Assembly (NCBI GenBank): GCA_018401055.1
Contig: JAGYLB010000092.1
Span: 1 to 64,000, forward strand
Direction: 5' to 3'
DNA: 64,000 bases
Source: Roseicyclus sp.
Lineage (GTDB): Bacteria > Pseudomonadota > Alphaproteobacteria > Rhodobacterales > Rhodobacteraceae
Positions 9,276-19,727 of the stretch are shown here, piece by piece. A program made the translations under genes and the position numbers. How positions within the stretch are numbered: the first letter of the stretch is position 1; every line of letters begins with the position of its first letter. The notes under the pieces were generated by a model that searched no databases, was not told the DNA's origin, and was given only the letters and a program-made list of their open reading frames with translations.

Positions 9276-10442
9276 ATGACGCACCCGTCCAAGATCCGTG
9301 TTCCCGCCGTCTTCATGCGTGGCGGCACGAGCAAGGCCATCATGTTCCATGGCCGCGATCTGCCCCAAGACGGAGTCAAACCGCCACTGGCTTTTCCTGC
9401 GCGCCATGGGCAGCCCCGACCCCGGCAAGCGGCAATTGGATGGTATGGGCGGCGGGCTGTCGTCACTGTCGAAGGTCTGCATCATCGACCCGCCCAGCCG
9501 CCCCGATGCGGATGTGGATTATACCTTCGTCCAGATCCCGGTGACGGACGGGGCGCCCGACTACAGTTCCAATTGTGGAAACATGTCATCCGCCATCGGG
9601 CCCTTCGCGGTCGAGGAAGGTCTGGTGGATGCGCCCGATGGCGAGGCCGTGGTGCGCATCCACAACACCAACACCGGCAAGATCATCGAAAGCCGATTTG
9701 AGGTGCGGAACGGGCAGCCCTTGGACATGGGCGACTTCGTCAACCCAGGCGTTGCGGGCACGGGCGCGCGCATCCAGCTGGATTTCCTCGATCCGGCCGG
9801 GGCGGCTACGGGGCGGCTCTTGCCCACGGGGCGGCCTGTCGATCTGCTGGACGTGCCCGGCCTGCCTGCCCCCATCGAGGTGTCGCTGATCGACGCCACC
9901 AATGCCGTTGTGTTCCTGCGCGCCGAGGCGTTGGGGCTGACCGGCTACGAGACGCCCGACCAGATCGAGGCAGGCGACGGGATCATGGACAGGCTGGAGG
10001 CGATCCGCTGCGCCGCGAGCCTGCGCATGGGCCTGACGCAGACGATGACGGAGGCCGGGCTGCGCGCAGGTAGCCCCAAGATCGCCATGGTGGCCGCCCC
10101 GCGCGCCTATCGCACGACGGTGGGCGACGCAGTGGCCGAAGGGGCGTTCGACGTATCCGTCCGGATGATCTCGATGGGGCAGGCCCATCGGGCCGTGACG
10201 CTGACGGGATCGATGTGCAGCGCGGTCGCGGCGGCGCTGCCGGGGACTTGGTGTGGCGGCGGTGGCCCGGCTCGACGCAAGGCGGCATCCTCCGCATCGG
10301 GCATGCCTCGGGCGTGATGCCCGCTATGGCGCGGGTGCATGCGGTGGGCGACGAGCGGCAGGTTGACCGCGCGACCGTGTTCCGGACCGCGCGCCGCCTT
10401 ATGGAGGGGATGATCGTGATCCCACCGCGCCCGGCGAATTGA
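9276..10442 (+). CDS. PrpF-family (methylaconitate / oxalomesaconate) isomerase, frameshifted
   Basis: The ATG at 9276 follows AGGAAAG and reads IRVPAVFMRGGTSKAIMFHG, the PrpF start signature. The frame changes near 9380 and continues with GSPDPGKRQLDGMGGGLSSL, YSSNCGNMSSAIGPFAVEEG and VVRIHNTNTGKIIE, then changes again near 10240 and ends GMIVIPPRPAN. PrpF proteins shift double bonds in aconitate-like acids (AcnD/PrpF methylcitrate branch) or tautomerise 4-oxalomesaconate. The CGN and GGTSK motifs that bind substrate are present. Pairing with the upstream lyase points to one catabolic route. A weak hairpin follows at 10450-10470. Confidence 0.82.
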
Positions 10443-10584
10443 CACGTAGCAGCCGCATGCCTGCGGGCTGGGCGTGCGGGTTTTGGGGGCTTGGCACCGC
10501 ACTCGCCCGAGGGGAGGCCGAGGCTTGACAGCATCAGGCGAGTCCTGTCCAAAGAACGCGAATATTTCCTTCAAAGTGTAGGCA

Positions 10585-13500
10585 ATGACCCTTTTGACTA
10601 ACGTCGGAACAGCGCTGCTCGCCGGCGGAGAGCTGTATGTGCACGCAGCACCCTCGGCCCTCTCATCGGGTCTGAACGTTTTGCACGACGGACGGATCGT
10701 GCCGCTTCATGCTGTCGGCAGACTGCCTCTTCTGATCGCCGACCGGCCCTTTTTCCGGCAATTCACATACGGGGAACCTACCAATTGCCTCAGCGAGGCC
10801 GGGCTGGACGGGTCCGATCTTCCGCAAACCACCGAGGCCATGGTCAACGGCTTGCAGGACTGGGCTGTCGAGAACGGGTCGACACTGCAACTGCGCGTCG
10901 ACGGGTTTGAGGACCCCCGCCTGATCCGCGTGCTCTCGGAGATCGTGGTTCCGGCTTCGAAAGATCGGTTCACCTTCCGCGCGCTGATCGCCGCGCATCG
11001 CTGCGATGCCGAACTGGTCGTCACGTTCGATCCCGGCGAAAGCGGCGAGGCGAAGACGGTCGTCTTCCCGTTCGAAAACCACTACGGCGGCGGGCGCATG
11101 GCCGAGGGCTATCAGGCCGTCTCGGCGCAATGCCCGATCAAGGGTGTAGACGTCACCGTGTCGATGCAACTGCGTTACCTTGGCTACCGCAAGGACGAGC
11201 AGGAAAACTATCCTTACATCTTTGTCGCAAATGCAGAGGTTGCAGGACCGGGAGCGTCGCAATCGTATGTGCAACCGCGCCAGAAGACCATCGGAAAGGC
11301 CGAAGCGGGCGTCTGGCACTGCGCAGTCGTCCCGCTGTTTCGCAGCGCGGGCGATCCGCCGCTGATCTTGCGCAAGGGGAAAGAGGAGATGACCCTCTTT
11401 TCGCCCGAAGCCAATGACGTCACCCTGATCGAAGACTACGGGCATCTGCTGATGGTCAAGGCCGACAGGCCCCAGCCGATGATGCTGTTCATCGACGGCG
11501 ACCCGGCCGAGATGGTGCATATCGGCACCGAGGAAACCGCCGTACGCCTGCCCACGTCCTGCCTGCGTGGCGAAATGATCGATGTCTCGATCCGCGACCT
11601 GTCGGGCAGCCAGGTCTTTGCCACCCTGCCGGTGCTGGCCCCGCGCAGCCTGACGCCGCATGATGTCATCGCCCGCGAAACCCGCGCCCCCTTTCCCACC
11701 CATCTGAGCGCGCGCGCCAATCACCGCTACCGTGCTCCTGCGCGCGCATCTGAACGACCCGGTGCCCGGCCTTGATCCCGGGTCGCTGGCTCACGGCGAT
11801 CGACATGCTGGACCAGACGTATGACACCCTGAAACCAGTACCCATCGCCTTTCCCAAGGTGACCACCCCCAAGGTCAGCATCATCATTCCCGCCCATAAC
11901 AAGCTGGAAGTGACCTATTACGCGCTCTGCGCCCTGCTGGTGGCCCATAACCGCGCCAGTTTCGACGTGATCGTTGTCGATGACGCGTCCACCGATGGCA
12001 CCGCGACGCTGGAAAGGCTCGTGTCCGGCATCACCGTGATCCACAACACCGAGCCACAGCGCTTCATCCGGGCCTGCAACGCTGGCGTGGCACAGGCGCG
12101 CGGCGACTATGTCGTGCTGCTCAACAATGACACGGAACCGACCCTGGGCTGGCTGGACGCGCTGATCGACGCGCTTCGAACGTGTCTGACAACGTGGGTC
12201 TCGTCGGGTCGAAACTGCTCTATCCCGATGGCAGGCTGCAAGACGCGGGCGGCATCATCTGGGGCAGCGGCAACCCCTGGAACTACGGTAATGGCGCCAA
12301 CCCGTGGAGCCGCGGTTTTGCTACGCGCGCCAGGTCGATTACCTGTCTGGCGCGGCCATGATGACAACCCGCGCGATCTGGGACGAGGTCGGCGGCCTAT
12401 CGTCCTATCTTGAACCGATGTATTTTGAGGACACCGACTTCGCCTTCAAGGTGCGCGAAGCGCTGGCGGACAGGACCGTGGTTGGTGCCTCCTCGATCGC
12501 TCCGTCACTTCGAGGGCATGACCAGCGGCACCGATGTCTCGACCGGCTTCAAGCGCTTTCAGGAAGTCAACCGCCCCAAGTTCAAACAACGCGCCGCTGG
12601 GCGCGTAAGTGCCTTTGCGGGCCTTGGCAAGGAAGGCTCAGGCCCCCGACCTTGAGGAAGGATCGCGGCATCGCCGGGCGGGTCCTGTTCATCGACTACA
12701 CCACCCCCGCGGCAAGACCGCGCGACGCCGGTGGCCCGCGCCGCGCGCCGCGAGATCGAGCTGGTGCAGTCGCTGGGCTACAAGGTCACCTTCATGCCGC
12801 AGAACCTCGCTCATCTCGGCAGCTGGCTACCGACGATGCTGGAACGTAGCGGCGTCGAGGTGATCACGGCGCCCCTTCTGTCGCATGTCGTCGAGCAGCT
12901 ATCTCTGAAGGAGCGCGCCGCCGATTTCTGACGCCGTCTGGCATCACCGCGCCATTACGTCGCGCGGTGATACCGATCCGCCATATCCGCGAGCATGCCC
13001 CCAAGGCGCGGATCATCCTGAACAACGCCGATCTTCATTTCCTGCGCGAATTGCGCGCGGCGATGAGCAGCGATGACCCATCGCGCCTTGCCGCCATGCG
13101 GTCGATCCGCGAGCAGGAGCTGGAGATGATGACGGCCGCCGACCTTGTTCTCAGCTACAATGAGGTCGAACACGCCGTCATCACGTCGCATACCGATGGG
13201 CAGGCCCGGGTGATGACCTGCCCATGGGTCGTCGATATTCCCGCCAGCGTGCCGCCCCTCGCGGATCGCAGGGGCTTGTCCTTCCTCGGCAGTTTCAAGC
13301 ACCACCCCAATGCCGAAGGCGTGACGTGGTTCTGCACCTCGGTCCTGCCGCTGCTGGAGGGGGCGGGCGCGCATCTGACGATCTACGGCGCGGGGATGGA
13401 TGACGCGATCAAGGCGCTGGCCTCGGACAGCGTGGACCCGGTGGGCTTTGTCGAGGACATCGCCGACGCCTATGACCGGCACCGGATCTTCGTGGCGCCG

Positions 13501-13800
13501 CTGCTGTCGGGGGCGGGGATCAAGGGCAAGGTGCTGTCGGCCATCGCGCATGGCATCCCCACGGTACTGACGCCGGTCGCGGCCGAGGGGATCGGGCTGC
13601 GCCACGGCCACGACTGCCTGATCGCCGAGACGCCCGAGGACTGGGCGCGGGCGATCACCCGTCTGATGGAGGATGACGCGCTCTGGACGCAGGTCTCGAC
13701 GGCGGCGCGGACCTATGCCGCCGAGCGGTTTTCCTTTGCCGAGGGACGTGCCAAGATGAAGGCCGCCCTTGAGGCGGTGGATCTGTTCGGGGCGGTGTGA
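10585..13800 (+). CDS. Large multi-domain glycosyltransferase (GT2 plus GT4-like), several frameshifts
   Basis: Four or more reading-frame pieces add up to one protein of about 1,070 residues. Residues 1-390 form a domain I do not recognise, rich in beta strands ([40 protein letters not shown]). From about 11870 a GT2 domain follows: [52 protein letters not shown], then [18 protein letters not shown] and the EDTDF metal motif near 12435. The C-terminal third has a GT4/GT1-type nucleotide-sugar fold ([40 protein letters not shown]). The breaks lie near 11770, 12180, 12500-12720 and 12930. It probably adds sugars to a capsule or O-chain. The next gene starts 4 bases after its stop. Confidence 0.75.
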
Positions 13801-13804
13801 AGCG

Positions 13805-14500
13805 ATGATCATCAACCAGTCGGTTGGATTCACATTTATTCATATTCCGAAGTCGGCTGGAACAAGTGTCACACAGTTCCTGTCGCGGTTGAACGGTCCA
13901 TTGGACTTGGAAATCGGTGGAACTCATTTCGGCGAGGAAATCCAACGCGCCTACACCCGGCGTTACAAGCTGCGCAAACACTCTACTTTGGCCGACGCGC
14001 AAAGCACGATTGCAATGGCGCGCCCCCCGCAAGACATGTTTGTCTTCACGTTCGTACGCCACCCATATGCGCGCCTGTCATCGATTTTCTCGTTTCTTCG
14101 GAAGTGGGAGGCTTACAATCCTGATCTGCTTCGCACGATGAAGTCCTTTTCGAATTTTCGCGAGTTCGTTGAGTCTGGGATTTTCACACGCATCCCTGGC
14201 CCAGACAGCATATTTCGACCACAAACTGACTGGCTCACGCTGGACGGCGCCATTGACCAAAAGGTGCGTATTTACAAAGTCGAAAAGATGTCACAATCTC
14301 TTAATGAATTAAGGAGAGAGTTGGTTGCACGAGGTGCAAGTTGCGATCTACTTCCAGAAATTTTTCCGCATTCAAACAGATCAAATTCTGAGAACTTGAA
14401 TGCACTAGATTTACCCGAAAGTTTAACTCAGAGAATATTGAATTTTTACTCTGGCGATTTTGAAGCTTTCTGTTATCAGAGCAAGCACTCGGCACCTTAG
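13805..14500 (+). CDS. Sulfotransferase-family protein
   Basis: The frame is intact at 231 residues. The PAPS 5'-phosphosulfate loop is FIHIPKSAGTS (residues 11-21) and the 3'-phosphate loop is FTFVRHPYARLSS (about residues 81-93), the arrangement seen in Sulfotransfer_2 carbohydrate sulfotransferases. It would transfer sulfate from PAPS to a sugar hydroxyl. It follows the large glycosyltransferase by 4 bases, so co-translation is likely and a sulfated surface polysaccharide is a reasonable inference. Base composition drops sharply along this gene (its last third is AT-rich), unlike the flanking GC-rich genes, which suggests recent acquisition. Confidence 0.85.
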   Translation: MIINQSVGFTFIHIPKSAGTSVTQFLSRLNGPLDLEIGGTHFGEEIQRAYTRRYKLRKHSTLADAQSTIAMARPPQDMFVFTFVRHPYARLSSIFSFLRKWEAYNPDLLRTMKSFSNFREFVESGIFTRIPGPDSIFRPQTDWLTLDGAIDQKVRIYKVEKMSQSLNELRRELVARGASCDLLPEIFPHSNRSNSENLNALDLPESLTQRILNFYSGDFEAFCYQSKHSAP

Positions 14501-14540
14501 TGCAAATTTCTTTTTGGGCACCCACTAGCGAAAGCGCAAA

Positions 14541-14561
14541 GTTATCTGGGTTGTCGATAAC
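14541..14561. terminator. Hairpin between convergent genes
   Basis: GTTATC and GATAAC pair around a 9-base loop in the 80-base gap between the convergent sulfotransferase and methyltransferase genes. It could end transcription in both directions; it is followed by A/T-rich runs on either side. Confidence 0.4.
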
Positions 14562-14580
14562 CTCCAAAAAAATTTACAGA

Positions 14581-15570
14581 TTAGATGCGAACTGCCCGAG
14601 CTGGCGACCTGTGTTTCCAATGTTTGCCTTGGAGGGGCTTCTTCGTGAAATACGCGACAATTTGAGTTGGAGTGATCTCATGACTGTCAATCAAATCATC
14701 GTTAATGTCCTGCAAGCGTTTAACGAATTCTCGGTCGTCTACTTTAGCCGTTGAGTAGTTAGGACCATACGCTCGATTTATAAATCTCTCAACGATTCCC
14801 CCAAAAGCATAGAAATGAGAATATCCAAATCTCTCATTGATTAGCCTCATTATATCTTGACTTCTGATGCCCTCGAACCCAGACGTCGAGAAATCAGTAT
14901 TTGGAAATGTCTCTGAGAATTTTTTGCTTCGCGTATTAAATTTGTAGCGATCCGGCATATCACTCCAAATGTCGTCCACCACGCCTCGCGCCTCTGGCCA
15001 TGCCTGATGCCCATTCATTCCGATCATATCTCTTGTCATAATAAAGCCATCATCCTTTAGGGCTTTGTGACAGGAGTCGAAAACATCTTCCAAATTCAAA
15101 ATGTGATGCAATACTTGGTTGGCAATTATTAAGTCAAATTGCGACGACCCAAAAGATGAATTGATATCAGAATTGTGGAATGCCGCGACGTCCGCCACTC
15201 CAAGGGCAGCTGCGCGCATCGAAGCTTTTTCAACTAGTTCTTTAGATAACTCAAACCCAACAATTTTTACGTTGGACACTCCGCGATCAAGCAGCACTTT
15301 CGCAAGCGCATTTTCCACTTCACCATCACCGGAACCAAGACTGGCGACCAAGACCTTTTCGTTGCTTTGAGACGCACTAAGGATTGGATTGAGGTAGAAA
15401 GAATTACCCCCCGAGTAACCGAATATTTCCTGTATCCTTGGCCGCAAGTATCTTTCCGACCACCACCCTACGATATCTGGAAGCCTTGAAAAATTCTCTA
15501 ATTTCTCAAAGTGTCGTTTTTCAGCCAAAACTCGGTTCTTGTAGTCAGTGTCGAATGGATCAGTGACCAT
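14581..15570 (-). CDS. SAM-dependent methyltransferase, AT-rich
   Basis: The frame is intact at 329 residues. I chose ATG at 15568-15570 (MVTDPFDTDYKNRVLAEKRH), six bases after GAGGGG; a TTG 21 bases further up is the alternative. Motif I is VLVASLGSGDGEVENALAK (about residues 80-98), followed by an acidic motif in NVKIVGFELSKELVEKA and the post-I region FDLIIANQVLHHILNLEDVF, typical of Methyltransf_11/12 class I enzymes. Substrate is unknown; the location in a polysaccharide locus suggests a sugar or a lipid-linked glycan. The gene is strikingly AT-rich compared with the rest of the window, pointing to transfer together with the adjacent sulfotransferase. Confidence 0.83.
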   Translation of the reverse strand: MVTDPFDTDYKNRVLAEKRHFEKLENFSRLPDIVGWWSERYLRPRIQEIFGYSGGNSFYLNPILSASQSNEKVLVASLGSGDGEVENALAKVLLDRGVSNVKIVGFELSKELVEKASMRAAALGVADVAAFHNSDINSSFGSSQFDLIIANQVLHHILNLEDVFDSCHKALKDDGFIMTRDMIGMNGHQAWPEARGVVDDIWSDMPDRYKFNTRSKKFSETFPNTDFSTSGFEGIRSQDIMRLINERFGYSHFYAFGGIVERFINRAYGPNYSTAKVDDREFVKRLQDINDDLIDSHEITPTQIVAYFTKKPLQGKHWKHRSPARAVRI

Positions 15571-15631
15571 TAATCGCCCCTCATTGGCCAATCAAGAAAC
15601 GAAAAAATTTGTAAATGCTTCACTAAAGTTC

Positions 15632-17065
15632 TCACCCCCTACCATACCCATCCTCATACCTCACGATATCATCCTCGCCCAGATAGGTCCCCGTCTGCAC
15701 CTCGATCAGCACCATGGGGACCTTGCCGGGGTTCTCCATCCGGTGGGTGGCGCCAAGGGGAATGTAGACCGACTGGTTCTCGGTCACCAGAGTGACTTCC
15801 TCGCCCACTGTCACCCGCGCCGTGCCCTGCACCACGATCCAGTGCTCCGCCCGGTGGTGGTGGCTCTGCAGGCTGAGCGCCGCGCCGGGGTTGACGTGGA
15901 TGCGCTTGACCTGGAACCGCTCGCCCAGAACAAGGCTTTCGAACCAGCCCCAGGGCCGGTGATCCTTGGGAAATTCCGTCGCCTGCTTGGCCCCGGCGGA
16001 TTTCAGCGCGGCGACCGCCAGCCGCAGGTCCTGCGCGCGGTCCATCGAGGGCCACCAGAACCGCGTCGGGCATGGCGATGGCGATCATGTTCTCCAGCCC
16101 CAGCCCGATCAGCACCTGCCCCTCGCCCTCGGCGCGCAGCAGCGTGTCCTTGCAGTCGATGGCATGGACCGCGCCAGAGGTGGCAACGCCCGAGGCATCC
16201 GGCCCCATCTCGCGCCAGACCGTCTCCCAGCCGCCAAGGTCGGACCAGCCGCCGTCGAAGGGCACGACGCTGAGCCCGGGCGCGCGTTCCATCACCGCGT
16301 AGTCGATGGAGATATCGGCGGCCTCGTCCCAAGGCCCCGGCGCCAGCCGCAAAAGCCGAGGTCAGGCGTGGCCTGATCGACCGCGGCGCGCACGGGCGGC
16401 ACAAGGTCGGGGGCATGCGTCTCGAAGGCCGCCAGCCAGCGTGTCGATGCGCGCCAGAAAGATCCCGGCGTTCCACAGGTAGCGGCCTTCGGTCAGCATC
16501 GCCTCGGCGCGGGCACGGTCGGGTTTCTCGACGAAGCGCTGCAGCGGGGTGGCCGCGGCTGAGGCGACCTCGCCCGAGAGTTCAAGATAGCCATGGCCGG
16601 TCTCAGGCCGGTCCGGCCCGGATGCCGAAGGTGACGATGCGCTCGCTGGCAGCCGCCTCGCGTCGCGGCGGCAAGGGCGGCGTGGAAGGCAGGCACGTCG
16701 CGCACGACATGATCCGAGGGGCTGATAAGCACGGTCGCCTGTGGATCGGTCGCCGCGATATGGAACAGCGCTGCCAGAACGGCCGGAGCAGTGTTTCGGG
16801 CCGCAGGTTCCAGCAAGACGGCGCCGGGGTCGGCCCCTATCTCGGCCATCTGCTGGGTGACAATGAAGCGGAAATCCGATCCGGTGACAACGACCGGTTT
16901 GGCAAAGCCCGGCCCCGACACGCGCCGGACCGAAGCCTGGAACAGGCTTTCGTCACCAATCAACGGGGAAAACTGCTTGGGATAGCTCCGCCGGGACAGA
17001 GGCCAGAGCCGTGTACCGGACCCGCCGCACAGCAGGATCGGGGTGATCTGGACCTTCGGCGACAT
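15632..17065 (-). CDS. manC: Mannose-1-phosphate guanylyltransferase / mannose-6-phosphate isomerase (frameshifted)
   Basis: This bifunctional enzyme makes GDP-mannose for surface polysaccharides. It starts at ATG 17063-17065 (MSPKVQITPILLCGGSGTRL), with the nucleotidyltransferase signature GGSGTRLWPLSRRSYPKQF and later ISPSDHVV. The middle part (WNAGIFLARIDTL, DYAVMERAPGLSVVPFDGGW, SDLGGWETVW) and the C-terminal isomerase cupin (RPWGWFESLVLGERFQVKRI, then HHHRAEHWIVVQGTARVTVG) lie in other frames, so at least three indels occur, near 16650, 16480-16350 and 16045. The total of about 478 residues fits AlgA/CpsB/ManC. It is followed by the AT-rich methyltransferase and preceded by a glycosyltransferase on the same strand. 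Confidence 0.9.
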
Positions 17066-17156
17066 TTGAAGAAAGCCTTGCGTGTTAACGGGATGGGGCA
17101 AAACCGCACGGCGCCACAACACCGTGATTCCGTTCCGATGTAAACCCGCAAGGCCC

Positions 17157-18798
17157 TCACGACACAGCGGTGATCGCCCCGCTGTCATCGGTCAACACCC
17201 GCCCGACGGCGGTGGCGAGCGCAGATGCCTCGGGCGATCCGCGAAGGCCCGCGTTGGAGGTGGTCCAGACGCGGTGGGGGCTGACGACAGCACGCAGAGC
17301 AGAAATCGGCCGCAGGGTCACGGGGCATGGGGCTTGCGCGGGGTCCGTCAAGCAGGTGGCCAGCGCACGGGTCATAAGGCCGGGTCCTGTCTTGAACCAG
17401 CGGTGGTCGTTCTCGCGCGTCAAGCAGGAGGCGACGGCGCGGTCCAGCCCGGTGGCGATCAGCGGATGATCGCGGGTAGCGATGACGAGATCCATCGACA
17501 CCGCGCCTGCCCCTTCCAGAAACAGACCGGCACCGGCAATGGGGTCGAACAGGTCATCGACCCTTCCATTCGGCCATTGGTGGACCGCAGCGGCGACGCC
17601 CCCGTCGACCAGCAGGGCACCCAACAGCATCAGATCGACCTTCTGATCTAGGTCGGCCGCCATCGACAGCGCGCGGGCCGCGTCCGCCCCGATCCGCGCC
17701 TTGAGCCAGGCCGATGCACTGCGGGGATCATGCAATCGCACCTCCCGCCGGGATCTGGCCTGCCAGGCGGCCACGATGCGCTCTGCCTCTTCGGGCAGGG
17801 GCAAGGCGCCCGGCCAGATGAGGTGCAAAAGATCAGGCACGACCGGCAAGTCCGGCCTGTCCAACTCGGCGTCCAAGGCGTGCCCGGATCCTTCCAACAC
17901 CACGGCGCGGGCCGGAAGATAGAAATCCCGCACGGCGGCCCCGCGTTCGGCGGTGCTCACATCGCCGGTTTCGTTCCTTGACGCCGCAAGGATGCGCGCC
18001 TCGTTCAAAAGGCTTCCGACGCGGGTGGCGCGCGGGCGGCAGATCAGCGCTTCCTCAAGCGGGCCATCCGTGACCGACAGGGCCGACAGGCTGGCCTCGG
18101 CCCCGGCAAGATCGCATGACAGCACCTGCAACTCGATCAGCACGACACGCGGCACGGTTATGCCGCCCGCAGCCTGTGCCTTCATGCAGGCCGTGACGGC
18201 CGCGTCGATCTTGCCCTGCGCCACAAGGGCCGAAACCTGACTGGCCAGACGATGACCGGCCGGGGCAGCGCGACACGGTCCGTCGAGCAGGCGCAGCGCA
18301 CGCGGTCGGGCCTGCCGCTGGCGACCAGGGACTCTGTCGCCAGCGCGAGCATCTGCGCATCCTCCGGCCAGCGATGACAACAGGCCGTCAGGTAGCGCCC
18401 GGCCAAGAGGCTGGCGCCGCCGCCGATCAGCACACGGCCCAGCCGCTCGCAGGCCTCCGGTCGCGGCGGGTGACGGGATGCGCCCAGACCCAATCCAGCG
18501 CTGCCCGCGGGCTTCGGCGCAGCAGGAGATCCTCGATGGCAAAGGCTTGTCTGTCGCGCACGGACCAATCCGTCGCATCAAAGGCTGCGCTCAGGGCCTC
18601 GGCCTCGCGTGCGGCTCCGGCTTGCCAAAGACGTGCCACGAGGCGCAAGGCCAGATACCACGGCAGATCCGGATGCGCGACGAGGCGGCGCAACACGGCC
18701 TCGGCCGCATCCGGCCCTTCGGCCAGCGCGCCGTCAAATTCCGCATAGAGCGTCGCGGGGTCGGCGTCAGGCAATACCGGCGCCGTGACCGGGCTCAC
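17157..18798 (-). CDS. Glycosyltransferase with N-terminal helical-repeat region (frameshifted)
   Basis: The protein is about 545 residues in three frame pieces (breaks near 18430 and 18230). The N-terminal half is Ala/Leu/Arg-rich with TPR-like helices (AEAVLRRLVAHPDLPWYLAL; KIDAAVTACMKAQAAGGITV). The C-terminal half resembles the sugar-binding-region glycosyltransferases (OCH1-like): PDLLHLIWPGALPLPEEAER, then DLDQKVDLMLLGALLVDGGV, matching the usual S-D-ll-R-ll-y-GG-Y-D region, and FKTGPGLMTRAL matching the GPG motif. The usual DXD appears as VDGGV, so catalytic competence is uncertain. It overlaps the TPR gene upstream by 4 bases (ATGA), showing translational coupling. Confidence 0.65.
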
Positions 18799-19663
18799 CC
18801 CTGCATCTGCCCCTCCAGCCGTGCCGAGGCCGCCTGTGCCAACGAGGTCAGGTCAGGCAGGTTCAGGTCGGCAAACACTTCTGCACCCAAAGCGCGCGCG
18901 CCGCAGCAGGCGCAGACCGATGTGCCTCGGCCAGCATCGCCCGCAGCAGAGCCGCATCCCCGGCAAAGTTCGTATCGGATGGCACGGCGTCCGCCAGCGC
19001 CGCGGCCGGGAAAAATCGCCTGCAAGACGGTGCGCCTGCGCGGCGCGCAAGACGATCTCGGGATGGTCGGGCCGGTGGGCCAGCGCATCCTTGGCGGCCG
19101 CGACGGCCAAGGTGGCATCGCCGGACTGAAGCCCGATCTCGATCCGGGCCAGCAGGGCCAACCCATCGCCGGGCCGAAGATGAAGCAGCCGCGCGCAGAG
19201 ATCTCCGGCGCCGACGACCTTGCCCGCAGCCCGATGCAAGCCGATCGCATAGGCCGCGTCATCCGCGCCCAGATCGTGCGACACTGTGAGAACATCCAGC
19301 GCTGCGGCGAGCCCCTGCACGCTCGACCGCCTCGGCGGTTTTTCGTCGCAACAGCACCACGTCCGGCAGATGGACGAGGGCATCGCGCCCGATCTCAGCC
19401 GCCTTGACCACTTCGCCCTGCGCCAGCAACACGTCGATCAGACCGATCCAGGCCCAGAGATGGCGCGGATTGTCCGACACGATATGGCGGAACCCGACCT
19501 CGGCCAGCGCGCGCTCGCCTGCCTCGGCCAACCCGCCCGAAACGCCAAAGCGCAGGGCCGCAAGCCAGCCTTGATCGCCCTCGATCCGCGCCAGCCTTTC
19601 GGCAACGTCGCGCAGCGCGGCTGCAAACTGCGCCTTTTCGTCCTGTGCTGTCTCTTGCGTCAC
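18795..19663 (-). CDS. TPR-repeat protein of the polysaccharide locus (frameshifted)
   Basis: This is a protein of about 288 residues built from repeated helix pairs with TPR spacing (LWAWIGLIDVLLAQGEVVKA; GLALLARIEIGLQSGDATLA; VAAAKDALAHRPDHPEIVLR). No signal peptide or catalytic motif is seen. I chose the GTG at 19661-19663 (VTQETAQDEKAQFAAALRDV), which has AAGGGG upstream. The frame breaks near 19340 and again near 18990. Its stop overlaps the start of the TPR-glycosyltransferase gene, so it likely acts with that enzyme, for example as a scaffold. The role is inferred only from neighbours. Confidence 0.6.
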
Positions 19664-19727
19664 AGTTGCGCGACCCCTTGTCGGTCCCGCATAATCACAA
19701 GGCCGCCAAAGATTGCAATCGGGCGCA

